A DNA stretch of 34,822 nt from Bryobacter sp. CoA8 C33 (GTDB lineage Bacteria > Acidobacteriota > Terriglobia > Bryobacterales > Bryobacteraceae): assembly GCA_019931185.1 (NCBI GenBank), contig JAINDK010000068.1, positions 1-34,822 on the forward strand, read 5' to 3'. Both the position numbers and the translations under genes were made by a program. Numbering within the stretch: the first letter of the stretch is position 1; the number at the start of each line of letters is the position of its first letter. Below the pieces are notes generated by a model. It saw only the letters and a program-made list of their open reading frames with translations. It searched no databases and was not told the origin of the DNA. Shown one piece after another: positions 7,544-14,986 of the stretch.

Positions 7544-8733
7544 CGTAGTGCCGCCTCCGAATCTGGAATTCTCCCCGTTTCGCGGAGCAGAACTCCATAA
7601 AGATGCGCCATGTCGGAAACAAGACGCTCACCAGCAAACGAGCGGTGAGCAAACTCCCGCGCCGCCTCCGACATGAGGGCAGCCTCCTTGGGTCGAGCGA
7701 GTAAATCCCTTAGCACCTCGAGAAATTGTGCCGGCTCGGCTGCAACCAAAACAGAGTTTTCATGCCAACGGGAGCGCCTTTCCACCCGCGCCGGACCCAA
7801 GGCTAAATCGACGGTACCGCCAGCGGGCGTGGAGACAAAAGGACGGCCAGCCGCCATGCCCTGGATAAGGGCGAGGGGCGTTCCTTCCCGGTGCGAAGTT
7901 AGCAGAAGAAGATGACAACGGGCAATCACTGCATCTACTTCATCCTGCCAGCCGAGCACTTGAACATGCGAAAGGCGGCGGCGACGTAGCTCGGATTCGA
8001 ACCAGGAGCGCTCGGCTCCGTCCCCGGCGATCAGAAAATCGAGCGGCAGATCTGCATTGGCGGCCGCCGTCGCGACGTCGATCAGCAGCTGGAGATTCTT
8101 GATTGGAACAAATCGGCCAAGCCAACCGATGGTCCAACGCGGCGATTGGAAGTCTGGCGCGGGTAAACTCAGTAATCTTTGCAGATCCAGACCAAGCGGA
8201 ATCACTTCCACCTTGTCCGCTGGGGCAACGGCAAATCGGCCGCTCAATTCCTCTGCCTGTTGACGGCTCACGGTGCAAATTCGCGCTGAGCGCCATGCCA
8301 GAGCTTTCTCTATCCATCGAATTGCGCGGTTCACAAGCGGGGAGAAGTAACCCTCAAGCACATGGCCATGGAAAGTGTGGACAACGCATGGTATGCCAGC
8401 CAGAATGGCGGCAACACGGCCGATCACGCCCGCCTTCGCTGTGTGCGTGTGTACAATATCAGGGCGGTATTGCTGCATCAGGCGCCAAAGCCGCCACAGG
8501 GCCCGCAAGTCTTGCAGCGGATGCGTCCGGGAAGATAGCTCGGGCAGATGCAGTGTCTGATCGGAGTCCTTGAGAAGATACTCCATGTTGCGCTCCTCTG
8601 TCCCACAATCACCATAGACGAGCAGGGAATCGATACCATGCTGGGGGAGACGCCGATTGAGAAGCGTTACGTGGACGGGAGGACCTCCACCGGCTAAGCG
8701 CGTGATGATACGCAGTACGCGGGGGCGGCTCAT
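7540..8733 (-). CDS. GT4-family glycosyltransferase with altered EX7E motif
   Basis: This 397-residue GT-B fold enzyme has an N-terminal acceptor domain starting VLRIITRLAGGGPPVHV and containing DIVHTHTAKAGVIGR and VVHTFHGHVLEGYF. The C-terminal nucleotide-sugar domain has IGWLGRFVPIKN, LIAGDGAERSWFE and VLGWQDEVDAVIARCHLLLLTS. The catalytic-region motif reads REGTPLALIQGMAAG, so the second glutamate of the usual EX7E is glutamine; the first is kept. The overall layout resembles GT4 enzymes of exopolysaccharide pathways that extend the lipid-linked repeat on the cytoplasmic face. ATGA overlaps join it to both neighbours. The donor sugar cannot be told from sequence. Confidence 0.88.
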   Translation of the reverse strand: MSRPRVLRIITRLAGGGPPVHVTLLNRRLPQHGIDSLLVYGDCGTEERNMEYLLKDSDQTLHLPELSSRTHPLQDLRALWRLWRLMQQYRPDIVHTHTAKAGVIGRVAAILAGIPCVVHTFHGHVLEGYFSPLVNRAIRWIEKALAWRSARICTVSRQQAEELSGRFAVAPADKVEVIPLGLDLQRLLSLPAPDFQSPRWTIGWLGRFVPIKNLQLLIDVATAAANADLPLDFLIAGDGAERSWFESELRRRRLSHVQVLGWQDEVDAVIARCHLLLLTSHREGTPLALIQGMAAGRPFVSTPAGGTVDLALGPARVERRSRWHENSVLVAAEPAQFLEVLRDLLARPKEAALMSEAAREFAHRSFAGERLVSDMAHLYGVLLRETGRIPDSEAALR

Positions 8734-10154
8734 CGCGAGGGCACCTCACGGCCGGATGATTGGGGAAATGGTTCACGGTCCAAGTAACAGACAACGGTGC
8801 GGAATTTGCCATTTGCTCCCCGTGGAATTTGTTGGACCAATCGAAAGTCGATCCGCATCTGGTCGCCAAGCCGTTCCAGCAGGTTCTTTTCCAGTTGAAT
8901 TCGCGCCAGTGGAGAATAATCTGGCGCGGCGACGCACAGAACCTGAAGTTCATTGGGACGATGTTGAATGAACTGGCACTCCAGCACGCCCGAAACCCCC
9001 TTGAGTGCCGGGTCCATGCGGCCAACCCAGCCGCGCTGTGGGCTGAACAAGTAGTCCTCGCGACGCCCCTCGATTACTTCGACCATAGGCATGGCTCGTC
9101 CGCAGGGACAGCGATCGTCGCCGGACCAAGCCGCACGGTCGCCAATGCGATAGCGAATCAGGGGCATCGCCGTGTTGATGAGGCCTGTAAGAACCACGTC
9201 TCCTGTCTCCCCGGGTGGCGCCGGTTGCCCATTCGGCCGCAGAATCTCTGTTACTCCGAATAAAGGATGAGCATGCATGCGGCGATACCGGCATTCAAAC
9301 CAGAAGCTTTGCATCTCAGTTTGCCCGTATTGGTCGTATACTCGGCCGGAGAAGGCACTCTCGATGAGGTCACGCTGTTCCGGCATAAGAGTTTCCGCAC
9401 TGGTCAGAATGGCGGGAATCTCAATGGGGAAACGCCGGTCCCGCAGGGCGTGGTGAGCAAGAAGAGTGATCGCGGAAGGGTAGCCCGTAAGGTACCGTGG
9501 CCGCCATTGCTGGATTGCCTTGAGATAGTGGGGAATTGAGGTTTCATCGAGATGCACGGTGGAAAGCATCAGGGCCCGGCTGGCCCAGTCATAGCGCCAG
9601 TACCGGCGGTTGTGCTCACCCGGAGCAATCATTTTGCCCGTGAATTGGGCCCGCCGGTCAAAACGGGTCACGCCAGCCTGCTCCCGGTAGCATTCGACAT
9701 AGGCGTATTGCCGCGAAACTGAACCAGGCGCATAAACGAGCTGAATCGGAGTCCCGGTGGTGCCGGAAGTATTCCAACGGATGGCGCCTCGCGGAGAACG
9801 CCCCCCAGCAAGAAAAGCGTTAGGATTTTGACGCAGATCTGCTTTCTCCGTCACGGGAATCGCTTGAAACGCAGCCCAGTCTCCGGCCCGCAAAGCTGGA
9901 ATGGCCGCAAAAGGAATACGCTGCCGGTAGTAAGGGACGGTGGCGGCTGCGTGAGTCAGCATTCGGCGCAACCGGGATACTTGAAGCAGTTCCAATTGAA
10001 GCGCTGAGGCTTTTTCCGTGGCTTTCAACAGTGCGTATTCTTCGCGAAAAGCCGCGCCAAAGCGCTGCCGGCAATAGAGAGCACCTTGAGCGGTAACGGC
10101 GATATCCTGCAACCACTCGGGAAGGCAGGCATAAATGCTTTCAAGCTGCTTCAT
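8730..10154 (-). CDS. PaaK/CapK-like adenylate-forming enzyme in polysaccharide operon
   Basis: This 474-residue protein is related to phenylacetate-CoA ligase. It has the AMP-binding loop NTSGTTGTP at 128-136, YGQTE at 276-280, the hinge YRIGDR at 335-340, CPCG at 349-352 as in PaaK-like proteins, and a C-terminal GANGKFR with a lysine near 450 where the catalytic lysine of adenylate-forming enzymes sits. It should activate a carboxylic acid as an acyl-adenylate; whether CoA is the acceptor is unknown. CapK-type relatives occur in capsule clusters, where their job is not settled. The start is ATG 10154, overlapping the DUF362 stop by 14 bases; the frame is open to 10475 but that extension has no family similarity. 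Its place between DUF362 and GT4 genes suggests modification of the polysaccharide or its carrier. Confidence 0.85.
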   Translation of the reverse strand: MKQLESIYACLPEWLQDIAVTAQGALYCRQRFGAAFREEYALLKATEKASALQLELLQVSRLRRMLTHAAATVPYYRQRIPFAAIPALRAGDWAAFQAIPVTEKADLRQNPNAFLAGGRSPRGAIRWNTSGTTGTPIQLVYAPGSVSRQYAYVECYREQAGVTRFDRRAQFTGKMIAPGEHNRRYWRYDWASRALMLSTVHLDETSIPHYLKAIQQWRPRYLTGYPSAITLLAHHALRDRRFPIEIPAILTSAETLMPEQRDLIESAFSGRVYDQYGQTEMQSFWFECRYRRMHAHPLFGVTEILRPNGQPAPPGETGDVVLTGLINTAMPLIRYRIGDRAAWSGDDRCPCGRAMPMVEVIEGRREDYLFSPQRGWVGRMDPALKGVSGVLECQFIQHRPNELQVLCVAAPDYSPLARIQLEKNLLERLGDQMRIDFRLVQQIPRGANGKFRTVVCYLDREPFPQSSGREVPSR

Positions 10155-11505
10155 CGACAAGCTCCGCGGATTTAAGAGTCTGCAGCCAAGTGGAGGGTGG
10201 TTCCAGCCGAAGTTCAGCCGCAGGAAGCGGCGACGTCGACCTAAAAGAGGTGATCGACTGAGCTTCGGGATCCAGTAAATGCGCCAGTAGCGGGATTTTG
10301 TTCCATGGCAAGTCCGAAAGAGCTGTAGCGGCGGCATCCATATGACCCGGGTCTTCCCCGAAGACAAGACAACCAAGAGCCGCGGCTTGCGGCCGCAGAG
10401 GGCCATCAGCCTGCCCCGCCACGATGCCATCGAGCAGGGAGAGGATCGGTCGCGGTGCAGCAAGAGGGCGGCCACCTTCCCCTATCCAGCGGGCGACCCA
10501 AACCACATCGTGCACAGTACGCCAGAGAGTATCGTTACCTGGCCAAGCTCCACCAAACACCGGCGTTGGCAATCTGCTGGACCTTGAGCCAAACACCTGC
10601 TGCCGCGCGCGGCGAATCCAATCCTTGGGGAGCACCTGTTCGAGGAGTGGGCGCATTCGGACAAGCAGCTGATTCATTCCGTCATCGGGGTATTCGTCTC
10701 CACCACGGTTTGGAGCACCGGCCCGGAAATGAGGCAGATAGGCCTTATCGCAATTTATGCCAATGAAATTCTTTAGTGCTCCCGTGATCCCGGTCTTCAA
10801 GTGGGTTTTCCACTTAGGCAAATTGATAACAACATCCGATGCAAGCAGGGAATTGGCAATTCGGTAGCAGTGATGGCCGGGCTGATGGTGCTTGGTGGTC
10901 GTTCGGCAATCGTAGTTGGAGACACCGTAGCGGCTGGCGTGGACAAGGCCCTCAAGACGGCTGTTGCGGCCGATATTGACAACCGTGTCTCCTGTTGGAT
11001 CCCCGGGAGCGGAATAGGTGGTCTTGACGATTCCAGTATCGTCATCGGTTTTGGCTATGACCCGCCGCAGGTCGTGAATCTGAACCGGAAGACCGAGCTG
11101 CTTCCAGTGTTCCTCGAGGGCGGGAAGACCCACTTGCTGGCGCAGCAAAGCGAAGTTGGCGCTTTGGAGTGGAGCATCGGCCACGATGATTTTTCCTGAG
11201 TACCGGCCTGCTCCAATTCGAAGGGCGCGGGCTGTTAGCTCGACGACTGGCCGGAGGATGGAGGGGTGAGTGACCAGACAATCCAAACTGGCCCAACCAT
11301 CGGCGGCATGCCGCACCCAGTTTGGCTTGATCAGAACTGTCATTCCTGGCTGAACCCACCGGGACAATGGATTTTCCTGGTCGAGTCCGGCAGCGGAAAA
11401 AATTTCCTGCACACCCGGATGCGCGCAAACAGGGTCAGAATCAGGAACGGCGGGATAAGCAGGCTGGCCACGAAGAATCAGAGGAGGACTGTGGTCATGC
11501 TGCAT
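10141..11505 (-). CDS. DUF362 domain-containing protein
   Basis: This 454-residue protein shows DUF362 features: VLIKPNWV at about 57-64, ADAPLQSANF near 109-118, a central DVVINLPKWKTH, and TGITGALKNFIGIN near 238-251. No clustered CxxCxxC ferredoxin motif is present, unlike the DUF362 proteins that carry an iron-sulfur domain. No signal peptide is seen, so it is probably cytoplasmic. DUF362 has no agreed biochemical function that I can name with confidence. Here it directly precedes, and overlaps by 14 bases, a PaaK-like enzyme, so joint action on a polysaccharide substituent is possible. The start is ATG 11505, overlapping the upstream GT4 stop by 11 bases; the open frame continues to 11898 without family similarity. 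Confidence 0.85.
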   Translation of the reverse strand: MQHDHSPPLILRGQPAYPAVPDSDPVCAHPGVQEIFSAAGLDQENPLSRWVQPGMTVLIKPNWVRHAADGWASLDCLVTHPSILRPVVELTARALRIGAGRYSGKIIVADAPLQSANFALLRQQVGLPALEEHWKQLGLPVQIHDLRRVIAKTDDDTGIVKTTYSAPGDPTGDTVVNIGRNSRLEGLVHASRYGVSNYDCRTTTKHHQPGHHCYRIANSLLASDVVINLPKWKTHLKTGITGALKNFIGINCDKAYLPHFRAGAPNRGGDEYPDDGMNQLLVRMRPLLEQVLPKDWIRRARQQVFGSRSSRLPTPVFGGAWPGNDTLWRTVHDVVWVARWIGEGGRPLAAPRPILSLLDGIVAGQADGPLRPQAAALGCLVFGEDPGHMDAAATALSDLPWNKIPLLAHLLDPEAQSITSFRSTSPLPAAELRLEPPSTWLQTLKSAELVDEAA

Positions 11506-12718
11506 GCGAGTACTCCGAAAAAGCCTGAGACTGCTGAAACGATTCGCGGATGGAACGGTAAAACTCTTTGCGTCGCGGTTGGACCTCCTCACGCGCGAAG
11601 AACCGGGCCCGCCGTTGATTTTCCTGGGAATAGGAAAGCCAATTCCGCCGACGTGAGGCAAGATAAAGGATGCGCTGGGCCAGCGCAGTCTTATCCGCTG
11701 GTGGGACAATACACTCCTTGGGAAGAAGGTCTGGCATCGCCCCCACGTTGCTCGTGATTGCCGGTAGACCCGCCGCCATCGCTTCGAGAAGAGCACGGGG
11801 AATCCCTTCCGCCCGCGATGGCAGTACAAAGAGATCGGATTGGACCAGATGTTGGCGCACAGCGGCAGCGCCTGCCAAGGGACCAGTAAAGAAAACACGG
11901 TCGGCGATACCTAACCGCGAGGCAAGGCTCGATAGCTGGTCATGATGACGCCCATCACCGGCAAAAGTCAGGGTGAGTGAAAGACCAGAGCGCACGCAAT
12001 CCGCGACGGCCGCAATCAGTGTGTCCTGGCCTTTGTACAGATGATCCAGCAACCCAACCGAAATCAGTCTTAAGGGCATGGCGGGTGGTGCGGAGCGTGG
12101 AGTCAGGAAGGCTTCAGCAGGAAGATCGACATCCGAGACGTTGCCGGACCAGCCAGCTGCGGCTGGTGGAAAAGCCTCCATGGTGGACCGGCCGGTAACG
12201 TAGTTTGCTGAAGAAGCCGCAGCACATAATTCCCGAGTCTGTGCGCAGAAGTAAGGACGAAACAATGTTGCCAAACCATGAGGACCAACTCCCCAAGCAA
12301 AGAAATCGCGTGGGTCGGTTAGCAGTTCCACGGCGAATGAGCGCCGCCGGCGGCGGAGTCTGCCGGCAAGCGCGAAGCCAGTCTGAGAAGGGATCCGGAG
12401 AAGGAAAGCGCCATCGAGGGCTTCGGCGTGATTGAGCGCAGCCATTACTTTGTGGCGGGTACGCAAGTACTCAAATGGACCCACGAAGCACGGGATCGGG
12501 AAAGGCTCAACGCCAGGGCCATCCACGCGCCGCACGCCAAGCGAAGGCTCAGTGACCGCACACATGCGCGCCAAGATTCTCACGCGATCAAACACCTCAA
12601 GCACGGGACCAAAGAAGTCGTAAGCGGGAGGAGTGTGAGCCCAAACGGCCCCGTCCGGCGTCTGTTCAAAACGTTGATCAACGGCGATGTTGAGAGTACA
12701 GGTTGAGTCAGAAGGCAT
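11495..12718 (-). CDS. GT4-family glycosyltransferase
   Basis: This 407-residue protein has a divergent N-terminal domain (AVWAHTPPAYDFFGPVLEVF) and a clear GT4 C-terminal domain: LISVGLLDHLYKGQDTLI, LTFAGDGRHHDQL, VFFTGPLAGAAAVRQHL and SDLFVLPSRAEGIPRALLEAMAAG with the EX7E pair intact. It probably adds one sugar to the lipid-linked repeat unit at the cytoplasmic face. The start is ATG 12718, overlapping the upstream gene's stop by 11 bases. The frame is open to 12961, but that part runs opposite the well-conserved end of the neighbouring GT4 and lacks family similarity. Donor and linkage are unknown. Confidence 0.87.
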   Translation of the reverse strand: MPSDSTCTLNIAVDQRFEQTPDGAVWAHTPPAYDFFGPVLEVFDRVRILARMCAVTEPSLGVRRVDGPGVEPFPIPCFVGPFEYLRTRHKVMAALNHAEALDGAFLLRIPSQTGFALAGRLRRRRRSFAVELLTDPRDFFAWGVGPHGLATLFRPYFCAQTRELCAAASSANYVTGRSTMEAFPPAAAGWSGNVSDVDLPAEAFLTPRSAPPAMPLRLISVGLLDHLYKGQDTLIAAVADCVRSGLSLTLTFAGDGRHHDQLSSLASRLGIADRVFFTGPLAGAAAVRQHLVQSDLFVLPSRAEGIPRALLEAMAAGLPAITSNVGAMPDLLPKECIVPPADKTALAQRILYLASRRRNWLSYSQENQRRARFFAREEVQPRRKEFYRSIRESFQQSQAFSEYSHAA

Positions 12719-13784
12719 AGATTTTTTCGAGCATCCTGATATTGGCGGTAATGGTGAAGGGGCTGTCGGCGAGACGCAATCTCCGCTGGTGCGCGTCAAG
12801 CGGGGGCAGATTTCGTAATTCCCGAATTGAACCCATCCACTGATCCATAGGCAAATTGAGGGCCAAACGGCGAATGCGGTTGGGAAAAAGATCCAACTCC
12901 TCCGGCAAATGACTTGCCAAAAGCACGGGCAATCCGGCAGCCTGAGCCTCAATTGCGGCAAGACCCAAGCCCTCGGAGAGACTGGGAAAAACGAAGAGAT
13001 CGGCTTGCGCCAGCAACGGAGCTACTTGATTTGAGCTCCCGGCAAAATCGACTGCGGATGCAACACCCAGCCGGCAGCAAAGCGACTCGATCGCTTGACG
13101 CAGCGGCCCATCGCCAATGAGCAAGAGCCTGGTTTCAGGATCCTCGCGGTGATAAGCGGCAAACAACCGAAGCAGGAATTCGTGGTTCTTTTCTGGAACG
13201 AAGCGGCCTACATGTACCAGAGTGAAACGGCGCGAGACTGCCCGGTGTTGCATCGCAAAAAAGGGTTCGAAGTCTAAGCCGCAAGGGAACAAATCCGTGG
13301 CGGCTTCCGCCGATCCAAAAAGGTCGCAAGCAGCTCCGGCGCTCGTGGCGATGCGGCGACTGGCAACAAGTGGAAGCAATCGCCGGGCAAGGCGGAAGTA
13401 AAGAGAACGGAACAGTGAATTGGGCATATGGCGGAGGTCTGCATGGGAGTGCGCGATGCGAACCGGCACTTGGGCCTTTTGGGCCCAGATCAAAGGCAAG
13501 ATGCTGGCGTGATGAATGTGGGAGTGAACCACATCGAATGGACCTTCGCGCGAAAACAGCCGATGCCACCCCGACATTGCCGAACCGAAATCGCTAGGGG
13601 TAGGAACATGGTGAAAGCGGACTCCCAGGTTGCAGAAAGTGGGAACCAGTGTGCCGCATTCCGGGTCCTCGAGAGCGAAATGGAACTCGGGCCGGCTTGG
13701 CGCCTTCCAATGCTGGCATAGCCGTTCGAGCCAACACTCGATACCTCCGGGATTCAGGTGTCGAAGTACATGGAGTACTTTCAT
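12708..13784 (-). CDS. GT4-family glycosyltransferase (EpsF-like)
   Basis: This is a 358-residue GT-B enzyme. The N-terminal domain begins VLHVLRHLNPGGIECWLERL, the glycine-rich start typical of EpsF/EpsD-type GT4 enzymes, and contains DVVHSHIHHASI and RIAHSHADLR. The C-terminal domain has LVHVGRFVPEKNHEFLL, LLIGDGPLRQAIE and ADLFVFPSLSEGLGLAAIEAQAAG with an intact EX7E. Length is normal for the family. It is expected to act in the cytoplasm on the undecaprenyl-linked intermediate. The start ATG at 13784 overlaps the flippase-like gene's stop as ATGA. Confidence 0.9.
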   Translation of the reverse strand: MKVLHVLRHLNPGGIECWLERLCQHWKAPSRPEFHFALEDPECGTLVPTFCNLGVRFHHVPTPSDFGSAMSGWHRLFSREGPFDVVHSHIHHASILPLIWAQKAQVPVRIAHSHADLRHMPNSLFRSLYFRLARRLLPLVASRRIATSAGAACDLFGSAEAATDLFPCGLDFEPFFAMQHRAVSRRFTLVHVGRFVPEKNHEFLLRLFAAYHREDPETRLLLIGDGPLRQAIESLCCRLGVASAVDFAGSSNQVAPLLAQADLFVFPSLSEGLGLAAIEAQAAGLPVLLASHLPEELDLFPNRIRRLALNLPMDQWMGSIRELRNLPPLDAHQRRLRLADSPFTITANIRMLEKIYAF

Positions 13785-14980
13785 CGCGACTCGGCTCCGC
13801 TAGCGAGCAGAAAGGAGGTAACTCCCAACAAAAGTCCAGACTGGCATGCCGCAGCCAAGGCGGCGCCGTTAGCACCCAAAACCGGAATCAGCAGAAGGCT
13901 GGATACGGCGCTGACGGCCAGCATGCCCCAGGCAACTTTCTGCAGCGGACCGTATAGGCGACGGGCAGTTAAAGCATAACCAGCCATCGCTGCCGGCCAA
14001 ATCAAACATTGGCACCATGCAGTCGTATGGATTAAGTGGAGATTTTCCAGACTCGGCGGAATCCGGAGGACGTTCAAAAGTACCGTATCGAAGCGGTAGA
14101 GGATGGGCAAGAAGGCCAGAGCGCCTAATGCAGGAAGGCCGAGCCAGGCGAGAATACGCTTGGGAGAGGAGACCGAAAAAAGAGGCAGTAAGCTCTGCCC
14201 TAGGGCCGAAGCCATGAGACTGCCAGTCTGTGCTGATATAAACAGCGCCGCAAACACGCCAAGTGCGGCAGGGCCGGCATAATGTTCCAGGACAAGGCGT
14301 GGCATGTTGGCAGCCGCCAAGTACAAGAACAAAACCACGCCAAGGGCCGCACCGCGCCGAACCCAGTAACGCAGAGGCTCAGGATCGAAATTGAAACTCC
14401 ATCGGAGGCAGCGGGCATCGACCAAAACCAAGATGGCTATGCTCAAGGCCAGATATACCAGCGAGGATAGGGTTGGATCTGATGTCAAGAAAATGCAAAA
14501 CAGGAACAGAGGTGTGCGCATGAAACCGCCCCAGCAGGCAGCCAAGGGATGGTGAAGCCGTTGATGTTCCGACTGTAGAAGTTCAGCCCAAGCATCCACG
14601 GTTCGAATCAGCAGCCAAATGCCTGCCAAGGGAGAGGAAACGATGAAAAGTGTGAGTGCCAACAAGAGCACAGCAGGTGCACTCAGAGCGCGCACTGAAA
14701 GAGCTAAGACAAGTGGAAACTCCTCGCGCGAGTGCGTCAACAGAAGTGCTTTTAGCTGGAGGCTGAGTAGCTGGACAACTGGTGCGCTTACCGCTAGTGC
14801 ATAGGAGAAATCTCCGGCTGCGTGCAGCCCTTCCCAACGGGCGAACAGCAAAAGCGCCAGGAAGCTTGCCGAGGAATGAACGAGTTGTGAAACCGTGAGC
14901 CAGGCGGCTGAGCGCCAGAGAGGTTGGCGCTCAGCCGCCGGGAGATCGAGGGCGGAGGCAGTGGGATTGGCCGTCTGCAT
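13781..14980 (-). CDS. Wzx-like polysaccharide flippase (MOP superfamily)
   Basis: This 399-residue protein is strongly hydrophobic with about twelve predicted helices. It starts with WRSAAWLTVSQLVHSSASFLALLLFARW, the amphipathic first helix pattern of the MOP exporter fold. ALGVFAALFISAQTGSLMASALGQSLLPLF matches the mid-protein region of oligosaccharide flippases. The role would be to turn lipid-linked repeat units to the periplasmic face for polymerisation. The position right after the Wzc-like gene (6 bases between) and before three GT4 genes supports this. Primary sequence similarity in this family is low, so the call rests on topology, a few motifs and context. Confidence 0.78.
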   Translation of the reverse strand: MQTANPTASALDLPAAERQPLWRSAAWLTVSQLVHSSASFLALLLFARWEGLHAAGDFSYALAVSAPVVQLLSLQLKALLLTHSREEFPLVLALSVRALSAPAVLLLALTLFIVSSPLAGIWLLIRTVDAWAELLQSEHQRLHHPLAACWGGFMRTPLFLFCIFLTSDPTLSSLVYLALSIAILVLVDARCLRWSFNFDPEPLRYWVRRGAALGVVLFLYLAAANMPRLVLEHYAGPAALGVFAALFISAQTGSLMASALGQSLLPLFSVSSPKRILAWLGLPALGALAFLPILYRFDTVLLNVLRIPPSLENLHLIHTTAWCQCLIWPAAMAGYALTARRLYGPLQKVAWGMLAVSAVSSLLLIPVLGANGAALAAACQSGLLLGVTSFLLASGAESR

Positions 14981-14986
14981 AGCAGA

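Noticed and set aside
8730-10475. Long N-terminal extension of the PaaK-like protein
   Set aside because: It overlaps the DUF362 coding region by over 300 bases and has no similarity to adenylate-forming enzymes.
10141-11898. Long N-terminal extension of the DUF362 protein
   Set aside because: The extension lies within the conserved C-terminal half of the GT4 gene in another frame and has no DUF362 similarity.
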